DNA of 11,769 bases from an uncultured Clostridia bacterium (GCA_900313465.1 OMRU01000017.1:1-11769), one strand, 5' to 3'; numbered from the stretch's first letter, positions 1 through 8,173 are shown. Translations and numbers: made by a program. The notes: generated by a model not told the origin, from the sequence alone.

Positions 1-207
1 CTTCAGGTCGCTTATTGTGAACCGATCATGCCAGAGGAGTATGAAAAGATGACCACCGGTCAGATCGCCGCTATCGCTCAGGAAAGAGTGGAAGCCAAAT
101 TAAAAGAATTGAAAGCCAATGATCTCAACTTGATCATGAAGTACAACAACTACAAGGAAGAAAAAGCCAAGAAGGTTCAGTATTCTTCCTCCACTCATAC
201 TATCTAG
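1..207 (+). CDS. C-terminal fragment, probable 1-acyl-glycerol-3-phosphate acyltransferase (PlsC-like)
   Basis: The reading frame is open from the window edge to a TAG at 205-207 and gives 68 residues, so the start and the catalytic part lie outside. The visible pattern CEPIMPEEYEKMTTGQIAAIA, followed by an amphipathic lysine/glutamate-rich helix (ERVEAKLKEL), resembles the end of PlsC-family acyltransferases, which often carry a G-E-P-I element, a conserved 'EEY' and a helix after the last strand. Such enzymes acylate lysophosphatidate at the membrane during phospholipid synthesis. The HX4D catalytic motif cannot be seen because it would lie upstream, so the call rests on tail similarity alone. 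The charged, serine-ending tail (about 25 residues) is probably not conserved. The gene converges on a ligase gene and shares its terminator. Confidence 0.45.
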   Translation, partial: LQVAYCEPIMPEEYEKMTTGQIAAIAQERVEAKLKELKANDLNLIMKYNNYKEEKAKKVQYSSSTHTI

Positions 208-211
208 AATC

Positions 212-248
212 AAAAGAGGATATTCGCCAAGTGCGGATATCCTCTTTT
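212..248. terminator. Bidirectional intrinsic terminator between convergent genes
   Basis: A 16-bp stem (212-227 with 233-248, one T-G pair, 5-base loop CAAGT) starts AAAAGAGG and ends CCTCTTTT. It therefore gives a U tract on either strand. It begins 4 bases after the stop of the forward PlsC-like gene, and its last base overlaps the stop codon (248-250) of the reverse ligase gene. One hairpin can thus end both transcripts. Confidence 0.85.
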
Positions 249-1849
249 TAAAAGTGAATCAATGCTTTCTTATCAATCTTACCAACGCTGGTTCTGGGGA
301 ACTGAGGTAAGATAGAAATCTTTTCTGGGATAGAGTATTTGATCAAGTGTTGCTTTAAGTGGATTAACAATTCCTGCTTGAGCAATTCATCATCCTTGGA
401 ATGGTTTTCGACATACAGGTGGATATAAGGATGCTCAGGTCTAGGAACGTAGATGGCAGCGGCATCAAAGACACCCTGAATCTCATCGGCTAGTTTTTCA
501 ATATCCGCAAGATAGACATTGAAGCCGGCAATCTTGACGACATCGTTATAACGATTCTTGAAGTAGAGATAGCCATCCTTATCCACATGTCCGATATCAC
601 CAGTGCCGATATAGGTCACTCTCTTATCGGTGAAGAAAGGCTGGTTCTTCTTTGGCGTGTTGAGATAGCCAAGACAATTGGATGGACCGCTGATAAGAAT
701 CTCGCCATCCTGACCAACTGGCATTTCCTGGTGACGATCTTCGGGATTGACAATCTTGACTTTGATACCAGCTAATGGTTTACCCACGGAACCCAAGCGG
801 TGGTCGTTGATGGTGTTGACAAAGCCGACGGTGACAATCTCGGTCTGACCATATCCTTCATAGATGCGGTTTTCGGAATCATGCTTTTCCATCAGGTTGT
901 TGAATTCGCTGACTAAGGTATCGCTGATCTTGTCGGCGCCGACAAAGGTCATGTAGAGATTTTCTAAAGCACAGGAACGGAATTTCTGATTTTGCATGAG
1001 TCTATTGATCATGTAAGGAACAGCGAGTAAGAGATTTAATTGTTTCTTGTTGATGGCAGTGGCGATTTCATCGCTGTCATATTTCATCATGAGATACATG
1101 GAAGCCTCATGCATCAATGGAGCGTGAACGCCCATGGATAAACCAAAGCCATGGAAGATGGGAAGGCAAGCCAACATGGATAGACCATTAAAGTCGCGAG
1201 AAAGGATGTCATGAGCCTTGCTTCCTGCATAACGGATGGCTTTGTCATTTAATGCGACGGTCTTGATGTGACTTGTGGTTCCACCAGAACGGAGATAGAA
1301 ACTGGTCTTTAGTGGGTCAGTGTTGATTTCGATTTCGCTGACAAACTGATATTTCTTATCGACAGAGGATAACATTCTACTGTTATCGACATCGCTTAAC
1401 TGCATCATGAACTTCTTCTTGTATCCGCCTTTTTCAAATAATCCAAGGTCGATGGTGGTGCTGATGAAGTAGGTGTTGATATCGCACTGCTTGAGTTCTT
1501 CTTTGTAGTCGGAGTAACGGATATCCAAAATGATGAGGAATTCTGATTTGGTATCCTTGATGGATTCTGATAAACCTTTGACAGGAATCAAAGGGTGAAG
1601 GACAGAGACGATGGCACCAATCTTATTTAAGGCATAAAGGGTAACGATGGCTTCTGGGACATTGTAGGATAAAAGAGTGACGACAGTATCCTTGTGGATA
1701 CCGAGTCTGAAAAGATGGTCGGCCATCAAATCCACTCTGGTAAGAAGATCGACATAGCGGATTTTCTGGTTGCGAAAATAAATAGCAATTTTTTCACTAT
1801 TGCTATATTGTGCGATGTCCTGATAAAGAGTCTTGACGGATTGGTCCAT
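248..1849 (-). CDS. Class I adenylate-forming acyl/aryl-acid ligase (AMP-binding enzyme)
   Basis: This 533-residue protein has the full length and motif order of the acyl-CoA synthetase/NRPS adenylation superfamily, which activates a carboxylate as an acyl-AMP and usually passes it to a thiol (CoA or a carrier protein). Visible elements are the phosphate-binding loop SGGTTSHIKT (188-197, Lys196), YGQTE (333-337), TGD (416-418, ribose-binding Asp418), the hinge region NRYNDVVKIAG (432-442) and the C-terminal PRTSVGKIDKKAL with catalytic Lys524. The loop is unusual. SGGTT recalls EntE/DhbE-type aryl-acid ligases, but the following TGxPKG is replaced by TSHIKT, and the hinge has Asn where Gly-Arg is usual. 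No transmembrane segment or fused carrier domain is seen. The substrate cannot be told; a fatty or aryl acid is possible. The start fits because family-like sequence begins within ten residues and the next Met is at 42. It is monocistronic here. Confidence 0.85.
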   Translation of the reverse strand: MDQSVKTLYQDIAQYSNSEKIAIYFRNQKIRYVDLLTRVDLMADHLFRLGIHKDTVVTLLSYNVPEAIVTLYALNKIGAIVSVLHPLIPVKGLSESIKDTKSEFLIILDIRYSDYKEELKQCDINTYFISTTIDLGLFEKGGYKKKFMMQLSDVDNSRMLSSVDKKYQFVSEIEINTDPLKTSFYLRSGGTTSHIKTVALNDKAIRYAGSKAHDILSRDFNGLSMLACLPIFHGFGLSMGVHAPLMHEASMYLMMKYDSDEIATAINKKQLNLLLAVPYMINRLMQNQKFRSCALENLYMTFVGADKISDTLVSEFNNLMEKHDSENRIYEGYGQTEIVTVGFVNTINDHRLGSVGKPLAGIKVKIVNPEDRHQEMPVGQDGEILISGPSNCLGYLNTPKKNQPFFTDKRVTYIGTGDIGHVDKDGYLYFKNRYNDVVKIAGFNVYLADIEKLADEIQGVFDAAAIYVPRPEHPYIHLYVENHSKDDELLKQELLIHLKQHLIKYSIPEKISILPQFPRTSVGKIDKKALIHF

Positions 1850-1855
1850 ATTAGA

Positions 1856-1883
1856 ATTATAACCCCATAATGAAGAATAACAA
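1856..1883 (-). promoter_or_regulatory. Candidate promoter of the ligase gene, possibly giving a leaderless mRNA
   Basis: Read on the reverse strand, TTGTTA (1878-1883) is followed after 16 bases by a perfect TATAAT (1856-1861). Only six bases separate the -10 from the ATG at 1849-1847, so initiation at normal spacing would fall on or next to the start codon. The only SD-like run is GGGG, 13 bases upstream of the ATG and inside the promoter spacer. The hexamer could be chance in AT-rich DNA. Confidence 0.4.
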
Positions 1884-2077
1884 TCAAAGATACGTGCGTC
1901 GATTGTTTGATGTGCAAGATATATAGTTATGTGCCTACTTTAAAAGGTGTGCCATTAAAGGAGGAAACACGTATAAAGACAAAGCATTTTACTCTTTTTT
2001 TCCTAATCATACAAGAGTTTGCCATAGGCAAGGAGGAAAAACAAGCCTGAATGTTACGAAAATATGAATTGAATTTT

Positions 2078-2135
2078 CGTTGAATTTATACCCTTGATAA
2101 GACTGACGTTGAATTTATACCCTCGATAAGACTGA
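2078..2135. repeat. Tandem duplication of a 29-bp unit
   Basis: Two head-to-tail copies (2078-2106 and 2107-2135) begin CGTTGAATTTATACCC and end GATAAGACTGA. They differ at one base, T in copy 1 and C in copy 2, so TTGATA becomes TCGATA. A further TTGAATTT lies just upstream at 2069-2076. There are only two units and no spacers. Confidence 0.9.
2094..2121 (+). promoter_or_regulatory. Possible promoter spanning the two repeat copies
   Basis: TTGATA in copy 1 (2094-2099, one mismatch to TTGACA) stands 16 bases from TATACC in copy 2 (2116-2121, four of six to TATAAT). The duplication itself creates this pairing. The single mutated base removes the same -35 from copy 2. If used, the transcript would carry a leader of over 300 bases before jetA. 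Confidence 0.25.
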
Positions 2136-2385
2136 AAGTCGAGTATGTTTTGTCTTTCTTTTGATACAAGCGTTACATAAGGAGGAACCAAACGTCTTTT
2201 TAGAATGCTGTTTTTTATATCGATGTCACTTTATGAGTTGGTTTTTTCTAGTTGATTTTCAATCTATAAAAGAAAAAAAGAAAGGTGAAAATCGCAGTTT
2301 AAAACACATGCATACACGTAATATTTATGAAAAGTTGTTTCTTTCTTTTCTCAGTTGAAAAAATGCGAGAATTTCGCGTTATTGA

Positions 2386-2414
2386 TTGTATTCAAATGAG
2401 TAATTTATTATAAT
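2386..2414 (+). promoter_or_regulatory. Probable jetABC promoter
   Basis: A perfect TATAAT (2409-2414) lies 17 bases downstream of TTGTAT (2386-2391), a weak -35. It is 34 bases before the GTG start of jetA, which leaves room for the AGGA ribosome binding site at 2435-2438. The small dyad at 2365-2377 sits just upstream of the -35 and could be an operator, although four base pairs per arm is weak evidence. Confidence 0.5.
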
Positions 2415-2448
2415 TTTATCTAGGAATTTAAAATAGGATGGCAAAGTT

Positions 2449-3945
2449 GTGAATAGATTGTTTGATAAAGTGCCGGAAGACCTTTTCTCCCCGCTCTCCC
2501 GGAAATATAAAACCATATACGCATTCTCTCTTGTCTCTCTCTACTACATGCTGAGAGTCTACAAGACGGATATCAGAAAAACCGATTACGTTCAGTTTTT
2601 ACGTTCTCAAGGTGAAGAAATCCTTGAGTTATTTTCTGTTGAGACCGATTTGCTCGATGATAAAGGTGAAGATGAAAAAGTTGATGTTGAGACTGTTTTG
2701 AACCCTGATGATTCCTCTAGCGTTTTAAGTGTCAAGGTCAATTACATCGTCAGAAAACTAGCCAAATGTGGCTGGTACATCATCTCCAAGGATCCCAAGA
2801 CCAAGGTGGAAAATATCTATATTCCCGCCTATTCCATTCAGTTTTTGAAGCTGCTCAACGACTTGACTAGCGATGCTGGTTCTTATCTTCCTTTGGTTCA
2901 TCAGACTTATGCGGAACTCAAGATGGAAGACGAGAAGGAAGACGATTACATGTATCGTTCTCTTCTCAACGCCAAGTCCAATGCCGATGAACTGGAAATG
3001 AACGTCACCTTGCTAAGACAGCAGATTCTTGTCTTTGGCAATCGTCTGACCTATGTTCTTGATCCAAATGTTGCCTTAAAACAGCACTTTGATGAATACC
3101 GTGTCGACGTCTCGGAAAAATATTATCATCCGATGAAGACGTTTGACTCTCTTGGCCTATACGCTCAACCGACCATCGCCATTTTAAAGAAGTGGCTTGC
3201 AAGTGAACGTATCATCACCCTCTTAGTCAAGGAAGCCAAGACTGAGCCTGCTAACCGCAGCAAAGATACTGCGGAATTGACGACCTCCATCATCAAATTG
3301 ATTTCTAATGTTATCGATATCTTTGCCCGCCTTGCTTCTGCCTTTAATGAAATTGATGAGGCAAACGCCGATTATACGGAAGCGGTACAAAAGAAGGTCA
3401 ACTATCTTTCCAGTACGGATAAGACCGTCAAGGGTAAGATTGACCGCGTCATTCTTGCCTTAGCAACAGAAATCAAATCCAATCCTGCCCTTCGTTATGA
3501 AGAACTTCCAACATTGACGAAAGCGAGTGAATCTTTGTCTTTCTTCCGTCAGGGCTATCTTGATTCCTTCTCCTTGCAGATGCCATTCAAGAGAAAGACG
3601 GTGGAATTAGAAGAAGATCCACTTCCGATGGCGGATGATATCTTCCCCGATGAGGCTGTCACCTTCATGACGGATGTTCTCGATAACGAGTTGAATCGTT
3701 TCTCCGATCGTTCCATTGCTGAGTTCATGGAAAAGAACATGGACCAGAAAGATGAGATGCTTACTACTGATATCGCAGTTGGCGATACCGATGAATTGGT
3801 TCTCACCATTCTTGGTACACTCAAAGCGATGCTCGGCTTGATTCCGTTTAAGGCGGAAAAGGTTGCTGATCGTGTTGAATTTGCTGGTTTCTATATGCCT
3901 TTGTACAAGTTTACCAGGGTAAAACAAAGAAGAGGAGTTAGATAA
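2449..3945 (+). CDS. jetA: Wadjet/Mks-type SMC complex kleisin subunit, JetA-like
   Basis: This 498-residue soluble, mostly helical protein has an N-terminus (LFDKVPEDLFSPLSRKYKTIY) matching the pattern of JetA-family proteins of Bacillota Wadjet loci (the former DUF5716 group, as I recall). The layout fits a MukF/MksF-like kleisin: an N-terminal winged-helix region (about 1-140) interrupted by an acidic low-complexity insert (about 67-91), a long helical middle, and a C-terminal part ending in a small basic tail (KQRRGVR) that should contact the SMC head. Kleisins bridge the two SMC ATPase heads and bind the JetB/MksE dimer. The GTG start is supported by AGGA ten bases upstream; the nearby ATG at 2438 is out of frame and meets a stop after four codons. 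It is first of three co-oriented genes, with only two bases to the next. The assignment leans heavily on the neighbouring ATPase gene. Confidence 0.8.
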   Translation: MNRLFDKVPEDLFSPLSRKYKTIYAFSLVSLYYMLRVYKTDIRKTDYVQFLRSQGEEILELFSVETDLLDDKGEDEKVDVETVLNPDDSSSVLSVKVNYIVRKLAKCGWYIISKDPKTKVENIYIPAYSIQFLKLLNDLTSDAGSYLPLVHQTYAELKMEDEKEDDYMYRSLLNAKSNADELEMNVTLLRQQILVFGNRLTYVLDPNVALKQHFDEYRVDVSEKYYHPMKTFDSLGLYAQPTIAILKKWLASERIITLLVKEAKTEPANRSKDTAELTTSIIKLISNVIDIFARLASAFNEIDEANADYTEAVQKKVNYLSSTDKTVKGKIDRVILALATEIKSNPALRYEELPTLTKASESLSFFRQGYLDSFSLQMPFKRKTVELEEDPLPMADDIFPDEAVTFMTDVLDNELNRFSDRSIAEFMEKNMDQKDEMLTTDIAVGDTDELVLTILGTLKAMLGLIPFKAEKVADRVEFAGFYMPLYKFTRVKQRRGVR

Positions 3946-3947
3946 TT

Positions 3948-4655
3948 ATGTTTGTGGAAGAATATGAAAAAATGAGCCGCGGCGATCGCTCGCTCTTCTC
4001 TGAAACGGTCAATGACCTGTTATATCAGTGCTTTATCGTCAGAAAGAGCTATGACCGCAAGAGTCGTATGTTCAGAGCTGATCCTGGTTATATGTTTATC
4101 GAAAGATATTTCTCCGTTTTTGAGGAATATCTCTCCTATATGGATATGACCTTATCCAAGAATGATGAAGATGGTATCATCTTTGTCACTTCGGGTGCGG
4201 AAAGAAACCATTTCCGTATGGACCCAACTACCACCCTGATCGTCTTTGCCTTACGTTCCTACTATGAGGGACAGATTGAAAAGGCACCAGCTGAGACGGA
4301 GGTATTGATGACTTCTGGTCAGATGCTTACTCTCGTTCAGGAATTGGGTTTATCCAATGTTTCAAAAAGACTTTCTAGCCAGACCATCGGTTCTATCTTA
4401 CGTACCTTGGATGGCTTTAATGTTGTTTCTCGTGCCACCAATTCCTATGGTGATCCGACCTATACCTTCTTCATCATGCCTACCATTCGTTATGTCATTT
4501 CCAGTGAGAAACTCAATGCCTTATATTCTTTCTTGACCAATCCGGAAGAGGAAGAAGAAGAGACTCCTTCCTTATTTGATGCGCCTGTTCAACCAAAGAG
4601 CGCACCAAAGATGGGTGAAGATATCCCTGTTGAAGATGAGGGAGGTAACGAATAA
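3948..4655 (+). CDS. jetB: Wadjet/Mks-type winged-helix subunit, JetB/MksE-like (DUF4194-type)
   Basis: This 235-residue protein sits between the kleisin and SMC genes, the normal place of JetB/MksE. In the complex this subunit forms a winged-helix (KITE) dimer that binds the kleisin and the DNA. The body (about 1-195) shows the family pattern: an early helix with LLYQCFIVRKSYD, a middle segment around RMDPTTTLIVFALRSYYEGQ and a winged-helix end with TIGSILRTLDGFNVVSR. The last 38 residues are different: a run of six glutamates, then TPSLFDAP and an acidic, proline-rich tail that is probably disordered. AAGAGGAG lies 12 bases before the ATG, within the end of jetA. The stop overlaps the jetC start by one base (TAATG), which suggests translational coupling and matched subunit output. 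Confidence 0.8.
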   Translation: MFVEEYEKMSRGDRSLFSETVNDLLYQCFIVRKSYDRKSRMFRADPGYMFIERYFSVFEEYLSYMDMTLSKNDEDGIIFVTSGAERNHFRMDPTTTLIVFALRSYYEGQIEKAPAETEVLMTSGQMLTLVQELGLSNVSKRLSSQTIGSILRTLDGFNVVSRATNSYGDPTYTFFIMPTIRYVISSEKLNALYSFLTNPEEEEEETPSLFDAPVQPKSAPKMGEDIPVEDEGGNE

Positions 4656-7600
4656 TGAAGACGCTCCAGAAATTAAGATTGATCAACTGGCATTATTTTG
4701 CCAATGTCACTACCGATATTAAAAATATCACCTTCCTTACCGGTCCTAATGGTACTGGTAAATCCACCATCATCGATGCGTTGCAGATTATCATCTTGGG
4801 TACCACCAGACCAGATAACTTCAACAAGGCAGCCAATGAAAAAGGTCGTAGCGGTCGTAATTTGATTTCTTATCTTAGAGGTCAGACCGGTGTCAAGGAT
4901 GACGGTTCTGTTGTCAATCTCAGAAGTGGTAATCCATTTACTTCTTATATCGCCATTGAAATCTTTGATGATGTCGAACAGAAGACATTCACTGTCGGTG
5001 CCTGTTTTGATGTCGATACCAGCGATAGAATCGATAAACATTATTTCTATCTCGATTCCGGCTTCCCAGAAAATGGTTTCTCCAACTCGGATACCGAAAA
5101 GGTCAAGAGCAAGGTTCGTCCGATGATGTATCGTGAACTTGCTGCTTATGTCAGAGAAAATTACAAGGTCAACCATTTCCGTTTCTTTGATACTGATACC
5201 GATTATCAGGCTTTCATCAAAGAAGCCTTTGGTAACCTTCCGGATAAATATTTCGCCTTGTTCAAGAAGGCTGTTTCCTTTGCCCCAATCTCCAACATCT
5301 CCAGCTTCATCACCGAATATATCTGTGATGCGGATCTCAATGTCGATATCACTCCGATGCAGAAGAATATCGAACAATACAAGATCCTGGAATCCCAGGC
5401 CAAGGAATTAAAGAGCAAAGTTGAAATCTTACAAAAGATTCAGGAAACCTATACCGAACTTCGTTCCTATGACAAACGTATTGATATGCTCAATTATGTC
5501 AATGCTCGTGTCTCTTATGAAGAAAGCAAGAAAAAGATTGATGTCTTAAATGAAAGACTCAAGAAAGATAACGATCGTCTTGCTCTTATCGGCGACGAAC
5601 TTGGTCGACTTGATTCTCAGTTAGAAGATTTGAATAGCGATTTGAATTCTTATAATGCCAAACGTTTACAAAACGATAACTATTCCTTAACCGAAAAGTT
5701 ATCCATGAAAAAAGAAGGCATCATGAGACAGATCTCCTCTATCCAGATTCAGATCAACCAGGTCATCACCACCTTGACCAAATATGCTGATGCCTATGAT
5801 CGCACCTGTCAGGAATTCGTCAATTACTATCGTGATTTTGATGCCTCTAAGTTAGGTGAGGAAATCAAGGAACCATTCGAACAGTTGCTCGATTTATGCC
5901 AGGATATCTCTATCGAAGCAAAAAACATCATGCAGTCCATCGATAACAATGAGGTGGATTTCGAAAGCGTGAAGACGTTCCGCAACGACATGGATACCAT
6001 GCGTGAACAGGCCATTTCCTTACGTTCTACCTTGAACAAGGAATTCTATAACGTCTCTGGCAAACTTCAGGCCTTACAGTCTGATTTATCTGCTGTCAAC
6101 CAGGGTAAGAAGCCTTTTGATAAGCTTGGCCCTGTCTATATGAACATCAAGGAAGCCTTAGAGACTTCTTTAAAGGCCAGACACTCTGATGCCTACGTCA
6201 ACATCTATTGTGATTTGGTTGATGTCAACGATCCTGAATGGACCATGGCTCTTGAAGCCGTGTTGTTCAACCAGAAGTTCAACTTCTTTGTCAATCCACG
6301 TTATTACGAAGAAGCTAACCGTCTGTTAAAAGAATTGACCGATACATATCATTACTATCACGTCTCTTTGGTCGATACCGAACGTCTTTTGGCTAATGAG
6401 ATTGTTGCCGATGAAGGCTCTGTTGCTGAACTTGTCGATACCAAGGATAAGGGTGCAAGAGCCTATACGGATTACCTTTTAGGTCATATCAGAAAATGTT
6501 ATACCTTTGAGGAAGCCAGAGATTCCGGTTCCGGTTTGCTTTCCGATTGTACCGGTTATCGTGCCTTTGCTACCTGGTATCTAAATAAGGCCAATGCTCG
6601 TATCTTCTATCTCGGTACCCAGGTCAGCAACAATGCCAAAGCCATCTCCAGCGCCGATTATCAGGCGATGAACAAGAGATATTCCCTTATCTCGGAAGCC
6701 TTGAACAAACTTCAAAACCTGCTTACCTTGCAGGTCATGTCTGAAGCAGAATGCGAGACTTATGCTGCAGATATCGCCAAGGCCAATGATGTTGCTCCAT
6801 TACAGGCTAATATCGCCGAAGTGGAAAACGAGATGAAGTCTGTTGCCAAGGGCGATATGAGCGCTGTCGATAGCAAGATTCTTGATCTCCAGCAGAAATC
6901 CAAGGAACTCAATGCCAGAAGAAACGATCTTCTTACAGAACGCGGTCAGATCTTAGCCGATACCAATCGTATCAATGGTGAAGATTTACCAGCTGCTACC
7001 TCTGTCATGAGTGAAAATAAGAAGGCTCTTGATGCCTTTGAGGCTGATGTTGTCAATGAAGAATATGAACCATTCTTCAACAAGCTTCTTGATGAGCAGG
7101 GTCTTACCTTGGCTCAGATCAGAGTAGAAGCATATCGTGAATTTGTTCAGGCTCAGAACAAGACCAATCGCGACCGTTCTACCTTGATGAAATTGAGAAG
7201 CGATTATTGTGCTCAATATCATCTCAACTACGATTTACAGAATGAGAAATCCAACGCGGAATTCGATCGTGAACTTGAGACGATCTCCAAGGTCATGCTT
7301 CCGGATTATGAAACCAAGATTGCCAAGGCCCACGAGGATTCTATCCGTGAATTCAAGGATGACTTCATCTATAAATTGAGAACTGCTATCGAAACGGTCT
7401 ATTCTCAGATTGATGAACTCAACAAGGCTCTTAGCGATTCTCACTTCGGTAGAGACTCCTATCAGTTCAAGGTTTCTCCAAACAAGGATTATCTTGAATA
7501 TTACAACATGATCATGGATCCACTTCTCTTGAAGGCAGGCGACGCGGAAAACCTCTTCATGGAAAAATATAAGTCTACGATGGATGATTTGTTCGGTTTG

Positions 7601-8173
7601 ATTTCTTCTTCTACTTCTGCTACCGGTGAACAGCGTGAACAGGTCTTGAGAAATATTCATACCTTTACCACCTACACCACCTACATCATCTTCGACTTAC
7701 TTGTCACCAGAGGTCTTGGCGAGAACACCCAGACCATCTCTCTTGGTCGTTCCTTTACTTCCCAATCTGGTGGTGAGACGCAAACTCCTTTCTATATCTC
7801 TATCCTTGCTTCCTTTGCTCAGCTATGCCGTGTCAACAATGCCGCGGATAGCAATACGCTGAGACTTGTCATCTTTGATGAAGCGTTCTCCAAGATGGAC
7901 TCCGCTCGTATCATGAAGTCGACTGACTTGCTTCGTCAGTTTGGTCTGCAGTGTATCTTGTCTACACCTAGTGAAAAACTTCGTGACCTTGTCTCTTATG
8001 TCGACCTCATCTTGGTCACCATCCACGAAGATAAGCGCAAGCGTTCCTACATCGATGTCTACCAGGAAAAGAACAAGCGTGAAGGCAAGGTTGTGGAAGA
8101 ACCTGTCGAGAATAACGATGGCACGCAGATGCGAATCCCTGATGCTAACGCAATCTCGATAAAAGACAAATAA
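4655..8173 (+). CDS. jetC: SMC-like ATPase of a Wadjet/MksB complex, JetC-like
   Basis: This 1172-residue protein has the full SMC plan. The N-terminal head carries Walker A GPNGTGKST (30-38). A long coiled coil (about 245-480) leads to a globular hinge-like domain (about 484-655, with the phrase DPEWTMALEAVLFNQ). A returning coiled coil (about 675-960) leads to the C-terminal head with signature SGGETQTPF (from 1038) and Walker B LVIFDEAF (1071-1078, catalytic Glu1076), followed by a D-loop-like SKMDSAR. All ATPase motifs look intact, so an active DNA motor is expected. The DALQIIILG and SGGETQ signatures fit the MukB/JetC branch rather than classical SMC or Rad50. GGGAGG lies ten bases before the start and the ATG overlaps the jetB stop. 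In Wadjet, JetC dimers extrude DNA loops and JetD then cuts small circles. Here no JetD follows: a terminator begins ten bases after the stop. Confidence 0.9.
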   Translation: MKTLQKLRLINWHYFANVTTDIKNITFLTGPNGTGKSTIIDALQIIILGTTRPDNFNKAANEKGRSGRNLISYLRGQTGVKDDGSVVNLRSGNPFTSYIAIEIFDDVEQKTFTVGACFDVDTSDRIDKHYFYLDSGFPENGFSNSDTEKVKSKVRPMMYRELAAYVRENYKVNHFRFFDTDTDYQAFIKEAFGNLPDKYFALFKKAVSFAPISNISSFITEYICDADLNVDITPMQKNIEQYKILESQAKELKSKVEILQKIQETYTELRSYDKRIDMLNYVNARVSYEESKKKIDVLNERLKKDNDRLALIGDELGRLDSQLEDLNSDLNSYNAKRLQNDNYSLTEKLSMKKEGIMRQISSIQIQINQVITTLTKYADAYDRTCQEFVNYYRDFDASKLGEEIKEPFEQLLDLCQDISIEAKNIMQSIDNNEVDFESVKTFRNDMDTMREQAISLRSTLNKEFYNVSGKLQALQSDLSAVNQGKKPFDKLGPVYMNIKEALETSLKARHSDAYVNIYCDLVDVNDPEWTMALEAVLFNQKFNFFVNPRYYEEANRLLKELTDTYHYYHVSLVDTERLLANEIVADEGSVAELVDTKDKGARAYTDYLLGHIRKCYTFEEARDSGSGLLSDCTGYRAFATWYLNKANARIFYLGTQVSNNAKAISSADYQAMNKRYSLISEALNKLQNLLTLQVMSEAECETYAADIAKANDVAPLQANIAEVENEMKSVAKGDMSAVDSKILDLQQKSKELNARRNDLLTERGQILADTNRINGEDLPAATSVMSENKKALDAFEADVVNEEYEPFFNKLLDEQGLTLAQIRVEAYREFVQAQNKTNRDRSTLMKLRSDYCAQYHLNYDLQNEKSNAEFDRELETISKVMLPDYETKIAKAHEDSIREFKDDFIYKLRTAIETVYSQIDELNKALSDSHFGRDSYQFKVSPNKDYLEYYNMIMDPLLLKAGDAENLFMEKYKSTMDDLFGLISSSTSATGEQREQVLRNIHTFTTYTTYIIFDLLVTRGLGENTQTISLGRSFTSQSGGETQTPFYISILASFAQLCRVNNAADSNTLRLVIFDEAFSKMDSARIMKSTDLLRQFGLQCILSTPSEKLRDLVSYVDLILVTIHEDKRKRSYIDVYQEKNKREGKVVEEPVENNDGTQMRIPDANAISIKDK

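Larger units (their letters stand above)
1850..2448. other. AT-rich intergenic region of about 600 bases with no convincing gene
   Basis: This gap separates the divergently transcribed ligase gene and jetA operon. It contains a 29-bp tandem repeat (2078-2135), three copies of AAGGAGGAA (1958-1966, 2030-2038, 2179-2187) that do not precede credible genes, a short hairpin TTGCC-ATA-GGCAA (2019-2031) touching the second copy, a small dyad GCGA-GAATT-TCGC (2365-2377) and the probable jetA promoter. The second motif is followed at 2051 by a possible 10-codon ORF (MLRKYELNFR) ending inside the repeat. A 65-codon frame from TTG at 2161 has low-complexity Phe/Lys content and no resemblance I recognise. 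No tRNA, integrase site or IS end is apparent. The region could hold an untranslated leader or small RNA, or be decayed coding DNA. Confidence 0.6.

Noticed and set aside
2078..2135. CRISPR array
   Set aside because: There are only two units, directly adjacent with no spacers, and no cas genes.
2161..2358. 65-codon forward frame starting at TTG
   Set aside because: Its AAGGAGG lies inside the frame rather than before it, the composition is low-complexity Phe/Lys, and I recognise no family. It is probably a chance frame in AT-rich DNA.
4673..5377. 234-codon reverse frame opposite the jetC head domain
   Set aside because: It is the antisense of the conserved Walker A region. The protein is Ile/Asp-rich as expected of a codon-bias shadow, with no convincing ribosome binding site.
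7235..7660. 141-codon reverse frame opposite jetC
   Set aside because: It lies fully within the jetC coiled-coil and C-head coding region and has no recognisable motif.
2449..8173. Recent mobile island carrying the jet genes
   Set aside because: There is no integrase, transposase, tRNA target or flanking direct repeat, and codon use matches the neighbouring glg genes.
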